A stretch of DNA of 64,000 nt, taken from assembly GCA_018873245.2 (NCBI GenBank), contig JAEMBT020000003.1, positions 8,885,843 through 8,949,842 of the forward strand, written 5' to 3'. Source of the DNA: Archegozetes longisetosus. Lineage: Eukaryota; Arthropoda; Arachnida; Sarcoptiformes; Trhypochthoniidae. The notes beneath the pieces were generated by a model that worked only from the letters and a program-made list of their open reading frames with translations, was not told the DNA's origin and made no database searches. Positions 49,241-59,710 of the stretch are shown in pieces; positions within the stretch are counted from its first letter, which is position 1, and each line of letters opens with the position of its first letter. Made by a program: the position numbers and the translations under genes.

Positions 49241-51270
49241 TTACAAATTTATTTTTGAATTCCATTCACTGAGAAGGTCTTGAATCATTGTAGTTGTGGG
49301 GTGTTTCGAACCCAGTGCCTTTTCATACAATTCCACCACTTCGGACAGCTTACTGTAACCTTCCTGCTTCCGGCCAAGTCCCCATAAAGATTTTGCCAAC
49401 ATTTCCATGGCCTTTATTGTATTCGTGTGAAGCTCACCTTCCAGACGTTTCGAAACTTTGTATATCTCCTCATACTCTAATCTTGCCTTTTCAAAATCCA
49501 TCTTTGGAACCAGATATCAGCAATATGACTTCTCGTGTCTAACGTCCAAGAACTAGTGGCGTTGTAGGTTTTTTTTCGAAAGTCGTACACATTTTGAAAA
49601 ACGGGTAGAGCTTTATCCAACTCACCCATTTTTTTTAAACAAATTGCAATATTGTGCTGTGTGATTCTCGTGTGAGAGTGATCTTTCGGAAGGTGTTTGA
49701 GTATTAGGGAATAAACCTCTTGATGTTTTTAAGTGATTCCTGCCATTTCTTCATTCTGCAAAGAGTAGAAGCTATTTGTTCCTGGGTCAGTAGCGTATGA
49801 GAATCATACTGACCGATGTGTTTTACTTGCTTCTCCCATACGATCTTGTACTGTTTTAATGCTTCTTCATATTCCCCATTTGTTTCTAAGCCCAGACAAG
49901 CACAGTACTCCATCCAAAGGGTGTCTCGTTTCCGCCCACCGGAAATATGGCGTAGCGCGCCAGCAATGCTTTTTGTAAACCGGAGAAGTTCTCGGTATAG
50001 CGTGAGACTGAGAAGCTTGTTAAAAATATCTGTTGCCATGTCACTATGACCTTTCACCAGATTAGAATACTCAAAGAATGTTCCCAAATCTGCATTAAGT
50101 GCAGGATTTGATTTCTATCTAGCGAACTGATAGATAAATACCTATGTAGCGACGAGTATTCATGACAGCCTAGTAGCTTGTCCAGCAATTTTTCAGCTTC
50201 TGGTTTCGATTTGAGTCGTGTCACTTCTTGACTAAAGGGTGGATCGAGGCATTACTACTTTCCATATCGACTGTTAGCATCGAGTAACTACTTAAAGTTC
50301 CCAGTGCCGCTTCAAAAATCTCCTGATTGGGGTTATTTTCTGAACTACTAGCGAATGTTTTTAATAAGTAGTTAGGAATGTCATTACTGTTTAAATAAGC
50401 GCAGACGGCAAGCAACTTATATGCTAGTAGAGACTCTTTACGAACTGCTTCCATTGTAATATCCCAAGTAATGTACACTATGGCTCGATGAGCATCTGGC
50501 GGCAAGGTCTGATCGGCTAATATTTTATCGGACAACAATTCTTTTTTCCTTATCTCATACAGTTCTAAATAGCGTTCAATGATTACATGGCTTTTCTTGA
50601 TATAAGCACAAGCTTGAGCTAAGGCTAGGGGAAGGTGGCCTAATGTTTCAGCTAGCTGATTGACCTGACTGGAATCTAAATCCTCAGTGTCTAATACTTT
50701 CTTGATATAAGCTCTTGACTCCTCAGGGGTAAAAACCTCAACCTTAATACTTTGTGGCCATCCTGTGGCGTAACGTGAGGTCATTAATATCTTGCCACCT
50801 TCCGTAGGGAATAAATCACCGATACCTTCTCGATCAGCACCACCATATTTAGGCGCATTGTCGTAGATGAGCAACCAATCAGCATGTTTAGGATCTTCTA
50901 GCCAATCTTTTACGGCTAATCTCTAAAGCTGAAGCATGAAGAATATTAAGCTTTTTCTCAAGTAAATTTCAAGCGACCCCTTTGTTTCCTGGTAATTCCG
51001 CCAAGCAAACTCTATAGCTAATTGCGTTTTGCCAATACCACCCAGTCCATATGTGGTTGTCAATATGACTGAAATATCATCTCTGCTAAAATGATCTTTG
51101 ATCTGTTCTAGCAATTCCTCCCGACCAGTGAAATTGAGATTTCTAGGCGGAATCCGCCATTTTTCTGGTAAGCGTTCTGCTGGTGTAGGAGGTAAGATTA
51201 TTTTATCAACTTCTCGCTTACCAATTACATTGATCCTGTTGGCGCTCACAACATTTCCTGTACCACTCAC
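49241..51270 (-). pseudogene. NB-ARC ATPase with TPR repeats, frameshifted
   Basis: Read from the right: a linker typical of bacterial NB-ARC/TPR proteins (KWRIPPRNLNFTGREELLEQ), P-loop GLGGIGKTQLAIEFAW, then after a damaged segment WLLIYDNA (Walker B), ILMTSRYATG (sensor) and LGHLPLALAQACAYI (GLPL motif), the winged-helix end IHPLV, and TPR-like helices (EYEEALKQYKIVWEKQ; EYEEIYKVSKRLEGELHTNT; ELYEKALGSKHPTT). At least three frame changes (near 50940, 50225 and 50090) and another near 49700-49510 break it, and there is no clear ATG. NB-ARC/TPR proteins of this type occur in cyanobacteria, Rickettsiales and other symbionts and act as nucleotide-switch sensors. A decayed gene acquired from a bacterial symbiont is the likely origin, though fungi also carry this architecture. 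Confidence 0.8.
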
Positions 51271-51295
51271 TAAATCTACATTGATAATCTATTGA

Positions 51296-52009
51296 TAAAC
51301 ATTAATAATCATTATTTCTTATATCCATCGGCTAAATTACCTCTTTTTCAGTGCTCAGCTGCCTCTGTTGATGCGGAGAGGAAGACATTTTCTGCCAATT
51401 ATCATCAGTACTTAATATTTATGAAAGAGTGTGGGAGAGGATGAAAACCGATATTTCTAGGACTTAGCAATACTTGATCATGGAAAATTCTTTAATCTCT
51501 TGAGGAGTATTTATGTAGTCTTATAGGGCATTCTTTCCATGACTTTGGTCAGATTGCCAATCACTAAAATTATTGCGTCACTTATTTCGTCAAACAATAC
51601 ATTCTAGTGATTATTCTCAAATTATAGTTTGATAGAATTTGGTCTTTTAGTTTTCTTTGAGTGAAGCACAAAATTTAAATGGTATGTGAATAAATAATAT
51701 AATTAAACAATTCAATTACACAATCAAACTGATACTATTAAATGGCACATTATTTTAATGATTATAAAATGTGATCTTTTACTTTTAATAGTTTTGGTTA
51801 TAAAAATTCTTATCATTATGTTTTAACCATAGTTACAGTGCCTCTTTATCAAATTAAGTATTTATTAAGATAGTGATAATTGTAAATGTATGCAACTTGA
51901 ATCTCTTAAACAGCATATTGAAAATGTCGAGATTTATGAGTCTTAGAGAGAATGAATCATAAAATTGATATAAATAGACCTGAATAAATGATTCTCTTCT
52001 CTAAAGGGA
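51296..52009. other. AT-rich spacer
   Basis: About 700 bp upstream of the NB-ARC relic in which I see no gene, repeat or motif. Confidence 0.5.
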
Positions 52010-52141
52010 GACTAGTCTTGAAGGGTAAAAGCCTGAATTAAGACCTGTCTACCTATAAACGGTAGACCAGGGTTGTGATGGGCCAAAGCCCGAAAATGAC
52101 CTGAAAGCCTATAAAAGGTAGTCGAGGGTCGTGAAGGGCAC
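52010..52141. repeat. 55-bp tandem repeat, about 2.4 copies
   Basis: Copies start at 52010, 52065 and 52121 and share the order GAC(T/C)AG, TTG(A/T)(A/T)GGG, AAAGCC, GACCTG and CTATAAA(C/A)GGTA. The third copy breaks off after GTGAAGGGC. It borders the palindrome-bearing repeat that follows. Confidence 0.65.
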
Positions 52142-52201
52142 ATTTCATTTTTGATGTTTTGAACTGATGTCAATATCAATGAGAAATAGTGAGAAGAAAA
52201 A

Positions 52202-52852
52202 GTACGAGTTCGTACTGTCTCAGAATTGTAGTAGTAAAGCATGATAATTTTAGATGATTTTCTGAAGTTTTGAGGTTAAATTCTATGTTAAACGATACTA
52301 AAGCTTTATCCTTTAAAGTCTTTATTAATGGTTCTAGAAGGTTACCAAAATAAGAATTCGTTCTGTCCCAGAATCTTATAGATTTTTTGATCGATTTTTA
52401 GGCTTATATTGGCTATTTATTTGATGAAAATCGGCTACTTTTTATTAATTTTAAAGGTATACGAAAAGTATGAGTTCGTACTGTCCCAGAATTTCCTAGA
52501 AAATATGATGATTATAAGGTGATTTTCTATAGTTTTTAGCTTAAATTCTTATAAAACGACATAAAAGTTCAATTTTTCAAAGTACGAGAAGGTACGAGCT
52601 CGTACTATCCCAGCTTTTTTGGTTAATTTTGGGTCATTTATTATGCTATTGGGTTATTTTGTGAGATTTTTTGTGAGTAATTTGATGAAAATCTACAATT
52701 TTTCATGAGTTTTGGAAGGTACGAGCTCTTATGTTCCAGGTTTTTTGGTTTATTTTCTAACGTTTTAGCTTAAATTCCATATTAAATAATAAAAAAACTT
52801 TACTTTTTAATGATTTTTTTTAGGTTATATGTAAGTACGAGCTCGTACTATC
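52202..52852. repeat. degenerate ~120-bp tandem repeats with GTACGAGCTCGTAC palindrome
   Basis: The palindrome GTACGAGCTCGTAC or a close variant, followed by TRTCCCAGNTT, starts at about 52202, 52350, 52468, 52592, 52719 and 52835. The intervals alternate in content: one spacer type carries a TTTAGCTTAAATTC-like block (near 52270, 52530, 52760), the other a TTTGATGAAAATC block (near 52420, 52683), so the true period is a dimer of about 245-250 bp. Copies 4 and 6 keep the perfect 14-bp palindrome. No open frame runs through. Confidence 0.7.
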
Positions 52853-52889
52853 CTAGCTTCCCCATATATACACTACTCTCCGCAGTCCT

Positions 52890-53591
52890 GAAACCATTTT
52901 TTCTTTGCCCTAGTGGTATTTATTAACGCGTCACGCTGAAGCTTCCATTTTGAACCACCGTTTCGATCCCCAAAGAGGAAGTGCTAATGGAGTAATTCCT
53001 GGTATGCTATTTCATTCTGCAGTTCATCTAGGAATGCAATGGTCGTCTTTCCCTTACACCCGAAGGCAGCCCAGACCATAACAAAACATCTTCACTGAGC
53101 CCTTTTGTAGTAGTATTCCACAGATCATGAAAATCAGGGCCATCGAGATTGAATTTCTTCTCGTCGCTGAAGATGGAAGCTCGCCACATAGTGGCCCTGG
53201 ACACCAATAGTTTGCCCCAAGTCAACTTCGCTTGTATGTTTTGGTTACAGCCACTATTTCATTTTACTCTTCTGGTATCTCATTTCTGGTGCCGAACTGA
53301 TCACCCTCTGAACAGTCCTGGTACTTATAGGGACCTTTTGCGCCACCCTGATCTGACTTGCAGTCTCCAGTGTTGGACGCTCTCATAATCCGCCACTCTG
53401 CTCTTTCGTCAAGTGCTTGTGGCCAACCTGACTGTTTTTTGACCGTAGTTCTTGAAATCCTTCAAAAATGTACTAATGGTGGATCAGTCCTGCCCTAGCT
53501 TCTTCCCAATGCCGGTGGGGTTCATCCTTTGCTCACAGAAGGCCACGACCTGGCCTTGCTCCGCAAGGCTCAGTTGGGCACCCCTCGGCAT
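52890..53591 (-). pseudogene. decayed Tc1-like transposase
   Basis: The minus strand starts MPRGAQLSLAEQGQVVAFCE (ATG 53591-53589), a typical Tc1 helix-turn-helix start, and is soon interrupted by stops. Downstream are IFSDEKKFNLDGPD (first catalytic Asp intact), GCKGKTTIAFLDEL and WKLQRDA (second Asp region), after which homology ends before the final Glu. Several frameshifts and stops and the missing 3' end make it inactive. It belongs to the same broad lineage as the copy at 57 kb, as shown by the shared EKKFNLDGPD string. Confidence 0.8.
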
Positions 53592-54130
53592 GCCACATAA
53601 TGAAGAATACGTAAATTAAATAAACAAAAGTGGCCTTACATTGACTAGTTCTCTGACGATGTCCAACAGATCGCATCTTATTGATAAAAACTGAGCTTGA
53701 TGGCCTCAATGATGAACGTGATATATTTATAGTGCACTTTAAAAACCTGTTTATGCACGTTCTTCATTCCCGCGTGAACGGACCGTTCTAGATCAATCAC
53801 GATCTGTCTAGACACATATCCCCTCAACTTAATCCTATATTCCAGGTAAGAAAAAAAATCCGTCTACCCTACAAGTATTTCTTAGAAAACTGCATATCAT
53901 GATATACTTATGTCACAGACTACATTGTGCTAAATACTCATATCAAGTTAACTGCAAGTATTGAGTAAATATTGTAACAAAACAGTATTATAAATATAAA
54001 AAACGAAGACCTCTAAGCCTAGTCGACAGGTTTAGAGGACTAAAATATTTTCTAGTTTTTTAGAGTAGCTGAGAATGTCTCTCAATGAAGAAAATATGTT
54101 CAAAGAATGTAATAAAGGAGTTAATCAGAT
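53592..54130. other. spacer with possible Tc1 end sequences
   Basis: There is no gene here. The segment at 53610-53830 probably contains the remaining 5' flank and terminal repeat of the adjacent Tc1 relic (complementary-looking GTGAACGGACCGTTC and GATCAATCACGATC strings), but I could not match it to a right end. Confidence 0.35.
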
Positions 54131-54850
54131 TTCGCCTAATCATGCACCAAGACAATATGTGTATCAAATTAAAACTTGTGAAGAGTAGAATCTAAAAAAG
54201 AAAAATTTTTCAAAAATACGATGGCTGAGAGAAGATATGAGTTTCTTAAGATTGACGTTGAAAAACTAAAAAATCAATATTGATCATCTCTATTTTAAGA
54301 ATAATTAAGCAAAAACATTATTGAAAGACACTAAAGTATTTCCATCTCTTCTGAAAAAATATATATAAACCACCGAAAAAATCTTTTCTTCAGATAATAG
54401 CTATGCCTTCATTACGTCTTAGTAGATGTAGCTAAAACCGCTGTTGAGGTAATAGTCGAGTGCTGTTTTCAGTGCAAAAATGGCCTTAGAACCGTCGGAT
54501 GCTGTGCACACATTATGACGATTCTTTGATATCTTGGGTATGGAAGGCACATACCTGAGTTCCAGGACCAACAGCATTCCTGGATGATGTCTGCTTGGTC
54601 CTTGAAAGCACTGATGCAGAGTCTGACTAAGTGAGTTATCTAGTCACTTTAAATAAGCTCATTTTCACTTGATATTCTCTGGATAATGCCACCGAGCTTT
54701 TTGAATATAATTAATAATTCATAATATTAAATAATTTAAAAACTCATATCTCAGCCATCGTATTCTTGAAAAATTCTTTTTTCTTCTGATGCTACGCTTC
54801 ATAAGCTTTAATTTGATACCCATATTGGCGTGGTGCATAATCAGGCGAGA
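54131..54850. mobile_element. ~720-bp foldback element
   Basis: The left arm (54131-54255, from TTCGCCTAATCATGCACCA through AATACGATGGCTGAGA) is repeated in inverse at 54735-54850 (TCTCAGCCATCGTATTC through TGGTGCATAATCAGGCGA). The arms are about 120 bp and roughly 85-90 percent alike by eye. The interior, including a GC-richer part at 54430-54640, has no usable open frame. No transposase and no clear target duplication were found. Confidence 0.65.
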
Positions 54851-55134
54851 TACCTATATATTTTCGATTAGCTTCTTATTGTTTTTAAAAATATTTTTCT
54901 AATTTTTATGAAATTGCAATACTATCTAGAAAATGTGAACAACTTCTCGAATATAAAAATTCTTTAATTCGCTATAAATTTTTTCATCAAATTTCTTAAA
55001 ACAAAGTTTTACAAATAGTCAAAGTTTACCTTTGAGCAATAGAAACAAAATTAATGAAACCAATTTAACAATTAACTAACATCTATAGTAAGCTTCTTCT
55101 TCTAGATAAATGGATTTCCATTTGATAAACTAGA

Positions 55135-56096
55135 TTAATGCTTAGCGATAATAACTTTTAAATCATCGAATAGAACAACAAGAAAATAAGTGCATGGGCA
55201 TACTAGCGAATAATCTTCGTCTGTGCCAATTGAGCAGTTCCAAATGCCACCAAATATCTCGTTCAATTCGCCCCCAATGCTAAATGCCAATTTCATGTAA
55301 GAGTCATTTTCTTCCTGGCTAAGAGAATCTACAATAGTTTTAACTATATTAACTTTCATAGAATTTGAAAATTGAAACATATCAACAGAATCTAGGTTTT
55401 TAACGAAGTCATGCGAAATTTCGGACTTTTTGCCGCTAATCGAGCTCTTTTAATAACGTCTCTGAATGGTGATTTCTTGGCCTCCTCAACTTTAAGAGTT
55501 AATTGTTGCATTTCTTGTTTTATTTGAGATATTTCTTCCTCTTGGACTTTAATCTTTTGCCTCAGTCTTGTTCGTTTTACTTCCTCGTCGTTTATTTTTG
55601 TTTGCAAGTCGAAAATCACCCTTTGATAACTAAATTCGGATTTTGACAATTTTGCTTTCAGGAATTCAACACAATTATGAAACGCGAATTCTTGCTTCAA
55701 CATTTTCGCAGCTCCACACTGAGCGGTACAAGCGACTAGGTTTTCTTCATTAAATTGACAGCTTCCAACGTGACTAGAGAGCTGGGCTAGCTGAAAAGTT
55801 TTCGTGCATCCTTCGAAATTACATTTTATTTCTAGTTTACCTAGTAAATTTCGAAAATTTGAAGGCGCCGGGCGAATATCAGATCTCCCGTTATTCTCCG
55901 AGCGATCAATAGGACACGTTTTTCGGTTTTCAATATGGCCAGTTGGCTCAAACCAAGCTTGAATACAAGTTGTACAAAATATATGGCCACATGTTATTAT
56001 CATAACAGCATCCTCAAAAACATCATGGCAAATGGTACACAAAAATTCTTCAGAAATATCATCACAATTCTTAAATCTTTGGATGTCATAACCCAT
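55135..56096 (-). CDS. NRDP1-like RING E3 ligase with dynein-light-chain tail, one-base frame break
   Basis: The best start is ATG 56096 (MGYDIQRF), which matches the NRDP1/RNF41 N terminus; an in-frame ATG 22 codons upstream (56162) is less likely. Order: a C3HC3D RING (CTICHDVF, CGHIFCTTCIQAWF, CPIDRS), the NRDP1 linker IRPAPSNFRNLLGKLEIKC, TRAF-type zinc fingers (CNFEGCTKTF, CQFN, CTAQCGAA, FHNCVEFL), then a coiled coil (about residues 150-215). The frame closes with TAG at 55394-55392. One base earlier in a five-A run (about 55428-55434) the other frame opens and continues for about 100 codons into a dynein-light-chain fold (KVNIVKTIVDSLSQ, GGIWNCSIGTD, YFLVVLFDDLKVII). NRDP1's usual USP8/ErbB3-binding C-terminal domain is replaced. 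The break is a deletion, an assembly error in the homopolymer or, less likely, recoding. Confidence 0.75.
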
Positions 56097-56320
56097 TTCT
56101 CTGATTAAATAACGTAGAACTAACGTCTCAAGCACACCACTCTTGACGTAATAAATATTCATTATTGCGACTAAGTTACTAAGTTTCGTATCTTATCAAA
56201 ACATATAAAACCTTCAATGATATCTTGAAATTTAATGATATCTTGCACAACATGAAATAAAAGAACATAACTACTTAACAAACTATTCTGCTGAGTTACT
56301 CTATGCTCTTTACCAATTAA

Positions 56321-56698
56321 CTGATCCTCAAAATTCCTTCTGTGAGCGAAGTTATGAATTTTCAAAATTTCAAAATGCCAATCATAATTAGAACATAATT
56401 TATGTTTATTTTTCTCACGTTTACTTATTTACTATACATCAACACGTGTTTTGATTTTTAAAAAGTGTTTTTAAATTTAATTTTTAGTGAAAAATGTTTT
56501 TTTGTGAATTTTACTTACGCTGGTTTCACTCTAAATGTAAGTTTAAATAGTTTTTTGTTATTTTATTTTTTTAGGAGCAAATTTAATCAAAATTAAAATT
56601 TCCTTCTTAAGTACTAAATACTACAAGTATTTATTCTAGAAATATAATTTTATTCCTATATTTCACAAGCATTCATTCACATGAAATTAACTAAACGT
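56321..56698. repeat. left arm of long inverted repeat flanking the Tc1 element
   Basis: This arm is complementary to 58284-58670, with landmarks TGAGCGAAGTTATGAATTTT, CATCAACACGTGTTTTGATT, TGGTTTCACTCTAAATG, TTAAGTACTAAATA and CACATGAAAT, in inverse order on the right. Identity is high but gapped. It lies directly upstream of the RING gene start and probably overlaps that gene's 5' region. Confidence 0.8.
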
Positions 56699-56874
56699 GC
56701 TCATAGGAGGATGTATTCTTCATTGTTGGATCGTGATACAAGTCTACAGTGCAGCTCATAAATATTAGGCCATCATATTTTTTTAAAAATTCATTTAAAA
56801 AAGTATATTTTAAGTAAATTGCGCTCAGTAAATATGTTTAGGATTGCAACTGTGACTCACTCACAAAAATTTGC

Positions 56875-56896
56875 GTTAATCCGGCGCCGGATTAAC
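56875..56896. repeat. 22-bp perfect GC-rich palindrome
   Basis: A perfect palindrome with core CCGGCGCCGG and flanks GTTAAT/ATTAAC sits between the two left-end repeats of the Tc1 element. It stands out by base composition and could fold as a hairpin or bind a dimer. Confidence 0.75.
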
Positions 56897-57073
56897 GAGC
56901 GCGACAGAAAAATTTGATATCAGGTGTGTGCAAAAGTATTAGGCCGGTTAGTTACATTCTGGTTTCTTAGATCCAACGTTAATAAAAATTGCAGTACTTG
57001 ATTGAAAACTGTAATTTATATATATTTGTATATTATTTGCTATATATTTTGTACTTGAGTCTAAATCTTAACC

Positions 57074-58062
57074 ATGCCTATGGCCAAGGAGTTGACCGAA
57101 CACGAGCGCGGCCAAATCGCAGCTCTACACAAAACCGGTATGACTCGGCGGAAGATAGCGGCTGCGATTGGAAGGTCGAAATGTGCGGTGGACTACTACT
57201 TGGCCAATCCCGAAGACTGTGGCAGGAAGAAGCGTTCAGGAAGGCCTCCAAAGTGACTCCACGCGATGAACGGCGGATTCTGCGCTGCGCCACCAACACT
57301 GGGACGTCGGCCACCAAGATTAAGACAACACTTCAATTGTCTTACCATCCGAGCACGGTAAAAAGGGTTCTAAAGAAGTCACCGAACCTTAAATACACCA
57401 AAAGGATGGCCAAACCACCATTGAAACCAGAGCATAAGCAAGCGCGTTTGGATTGGGCACGGAATCATATGGAATTTGGTGTCCACTGGCGGAAAGTGAT
57501 TTGGAGCAACGAGAAGAAGTTCAACCTCGATGGTCCCGATGGCCTCCAATACTATTGGCACGACCTGAGGAAGGAACCAGAACTCTTCTCTAAGAATGCT
57601 AATGGAGGAGGTTCAGTGATGATTTGGGCTGGCTTCGGATGGAACGGTAAAACGGACATCGCGTTCATAGATGGCCGTATGAATGCCGGCGGGTATCAGG
57701 CAATGCTTGAAGAGTACCTCCTACCGAAGGGAATCCAAATTGGTGGCCAGGATTGGATGTACCAACAGGACAACGCGAGCATTCATAACGCGAAATCCAC
57801 GAAAGAATGGTTCAATTCTCAACATATTGATGTCATGAAGTGGCCAGCTCGTAGTCCGGACCTCAATCCCATTGAAAACCTGTGGGGAATCCTCGTTCGC
57901 CGTGTTTACGCTGATGGCCGCCAATTTGAGACCGTCGGTGACCTGAAAGTCGCAATCCGTGAAGAATGGACGAAAATCGACTCTGAAGTTCTTCGAAAAC
58001 TAGTCAATACTATGCAGGACAGGGTTTTTAATGTCATTTTAAGAAATGGGGGGACAAACTAA
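57074..58062 (+). pseudogene. Tc1-like transposase, nearly intact, one-base deletion and D-to-N change
   Basis: The frame starts at ATG 57074 (MAKELTEHERGQIAALHKTG; helix-turn-helix TRRKIAAAIGRSKCAVDYYL; GRPPK linker) and stops at 57254. One base earlier, the next frame runs from 57253 to 58062 through the second DNA-binding domain and the catalytic core. A lost G in AAG(G)TGACT would explain this. The core shows DD34E spacing: QQDNASIH with Asp codon 57769, and DLNPIENLWG with Glu codon 57874, 34 residues between. The first catalytic position, normally WSDE, is WSNE (AAC at 57508-57510), which should abolish cleavage. The full length would be about 330 residues, normal for Tc1. Codon use is GC-richer than the surroundings, as expected for a recent arrival. 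Confidence 0.9.
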
Positions 58063-58283
58063 ATACTAATGTTAATTTATTTAATAAATTCAGTTCTGGC
58101 CTAATACTTTTGCACAGTCCGTTTTTAACTTTTTCTTCTGCGCGCGGTGTCTCGGTGGACACGGGTGAAATTTGGCTTCGGGAAAAGTTTAATATCCTTA
58201 AGATGCGTCATCCCATTAAATATTATTGGATTATTCCTATGTTTAGCGGTAAAATCTTTAAAAAATTTGTTGGCCTAATATAA

Positions 58284-58670
58284 CGTTTAGTGCATTTCGT
58301 GCGAATGAATATGTGTGAAATATAAAAATAAAATTACAAAATTTATAAAATGAAAAATTGTGGTATTTAGTACTTAAATTGAAAATCTCAAATTTGATTA
58401 AATTTACTTCTAAAAATCTTAATAAATAAAATAACAAATAAAAAAATGATTAGACTTGCATTTAGAGTGAAACCAGTGCGAGTAAAATTCACAAATAACA
58501 ATTTTCACAGAAAACTGAATTTAAGACACTTATTTAAAAAATCAAAACACGTGTTGATGTATAGTAAGTAAACATGAAAAACTAGACATAAATGATGTCC
58601 TAGTTACTGTTGGAATATCGAAATTTTGAAAATTCATAACTTCGCCCACAGAAGGAATTTTGAGAATCTG
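58284..58670. repeat. right arm of long inverted repeat flanking the Tc1 element
   Basis: This is the inverse partner of 56321-56698. It ends in GCCCACAGAAGGAATTTTGA, and that last segment also begins the tandem units that follow, linking the arms to that repeat family. Confidence 0.8.
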
Positions 58671-59090
58671 ATTGCATATTCTTAAATAATATGTTTAGAT
58701 AGAAATTTAAGAAAATTTTGGTGGGCGTGGCTTGAGAATTTTATTTTTCATGTAATGCTGATAACAAATATATATAAATGTAATTGCTACAACAGCTTTA
58801 TGGAAAGTAAAAGCCAGTCAAAGTTTTGAAAAATCGAACTTTGAACGTTTATAACTCCGCCCACAGAAGGAATTTTGAGGATCCGCTTGCATATTTTTAA
58901 ACAGTACATTTAGATAAAAATTTAAGATAAATTTGGTGGATGTGGCTAAAAATTTTTTGGCGGGCGGAGCTTAGAAGTGGGCGGAGATGGGTGTGGCTTG
59001 AAACTTTTTTGCTTGTCAAGTCATGCTGATAATAAATATATATATATATATGTAATGGTTTCCCCAGCTTCACACAAAAGTAAAAGCCAA
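58617..59090. repeat. two ~200-270 bp direct repeats with GGGCGTGGC motifs
   Basis: Unit 1 (58617-58816) and unit 2 (about 58818-59090) share CGCCCACAGAAGGAATTTTG, GCATATT, TTTAGATA(G/A)AAATTTAAGA, a GTGG(G/A)(C/T)GTGGCT block, TGCTGATAA(C/T)AAATATATAT and AAAGTAAAAGCC. Unit 2 has an extra insertion with three GGCGG/GGGCGG blocks. No coding potential. Confidence 0.65.
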
Positions 59091-59710
59091 CCCAATCATA
59101 GTATAGTTAAATATTCACAGTTAAATAGTGTGAAACACTGCCATAAACAATTCTTTTGGTCTTTGGACAGGGATGTAAAAGCCTGAAGTGATTCATTCAG
59201 GGTTAAGACGGTAAGAACTAGCCCTCATTAAAATTTGTTATTAAATCTTTCATTAATGTCTAACAATAAATAATCGATTAATGCATTAAATGAATACAGG
59301 TTAGAAGTCTCTCGCAACATTTATTCAGCGCAGGTTCAATATCAAGTCTTGAAAAAAAATTGGGACTAGATTCAATAGCTTATCTGCTGAATGGGACTGT
59401 GGTTTAAAATTTTTGAAGTCTTCAGTCCTATGACTAAATGTTATAATCGTTACGTAAAAAAACAAATTTTCATACCAATTTTTCCCTCCACTTTCTTAAT
59501 TGGTGCTGTTTATCAATTGTTTTTAAAAATTATTTGATTCATAGTAAGCTTCGATTGCTTTATCAAACTCATTCATATGTAAATAGGATTGACCCAAACA
59601 TTGAAAGATAGTCGCTTTTATTAGTAATGGTAATTCATCAGAATTTTGTAGGAGTTCCAAATGTCTTCCAATATACTCGATAGATTGTACCTAATCGTCT
59701 TCATAATAAA

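Larger units (their letters stand above)
56749..58305 (+). mobile_element. Tc1-like transposon with IR/DR ends
   Basis: The core motif ATTAGGCC occurs at 56764-56771 and 56938-56945, and its inverse GGCCTAAT at 58098-58105 and 58272-58279; both pairs are spaced exactly 174 bp apart. This is the double-repeat (IR/DR) end structure known from Sleeping Beauty-like Tc1 transposons. The inner pair shares the exact 19-mer TGTGCAAAAGTATTAGGCC. A single transposase gene lies between them. The outer limits are approximate because the outer repeats are degenerate and merge with the long inverted arms. Confidence 0.8.

Noticed and set aside
55135-55380. The dynein-light-chain frame as an independent gene starting at 55380
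   Set aside because: Coding-like sequence continues upstream in the same frame (SHDFVKNLDSVD) to the A run where the RING frame ends, so a fusion with a frame break fits better; a separate gene is not fully excluded.
55428-55434. Programmed -1 frameshift at the five-A run of the RING gene
   Set aside because: The site does not fit the X-XXY-YYZ slippery pattern and no obvious pseudoknot follows; a homopolymer indel is simpler.
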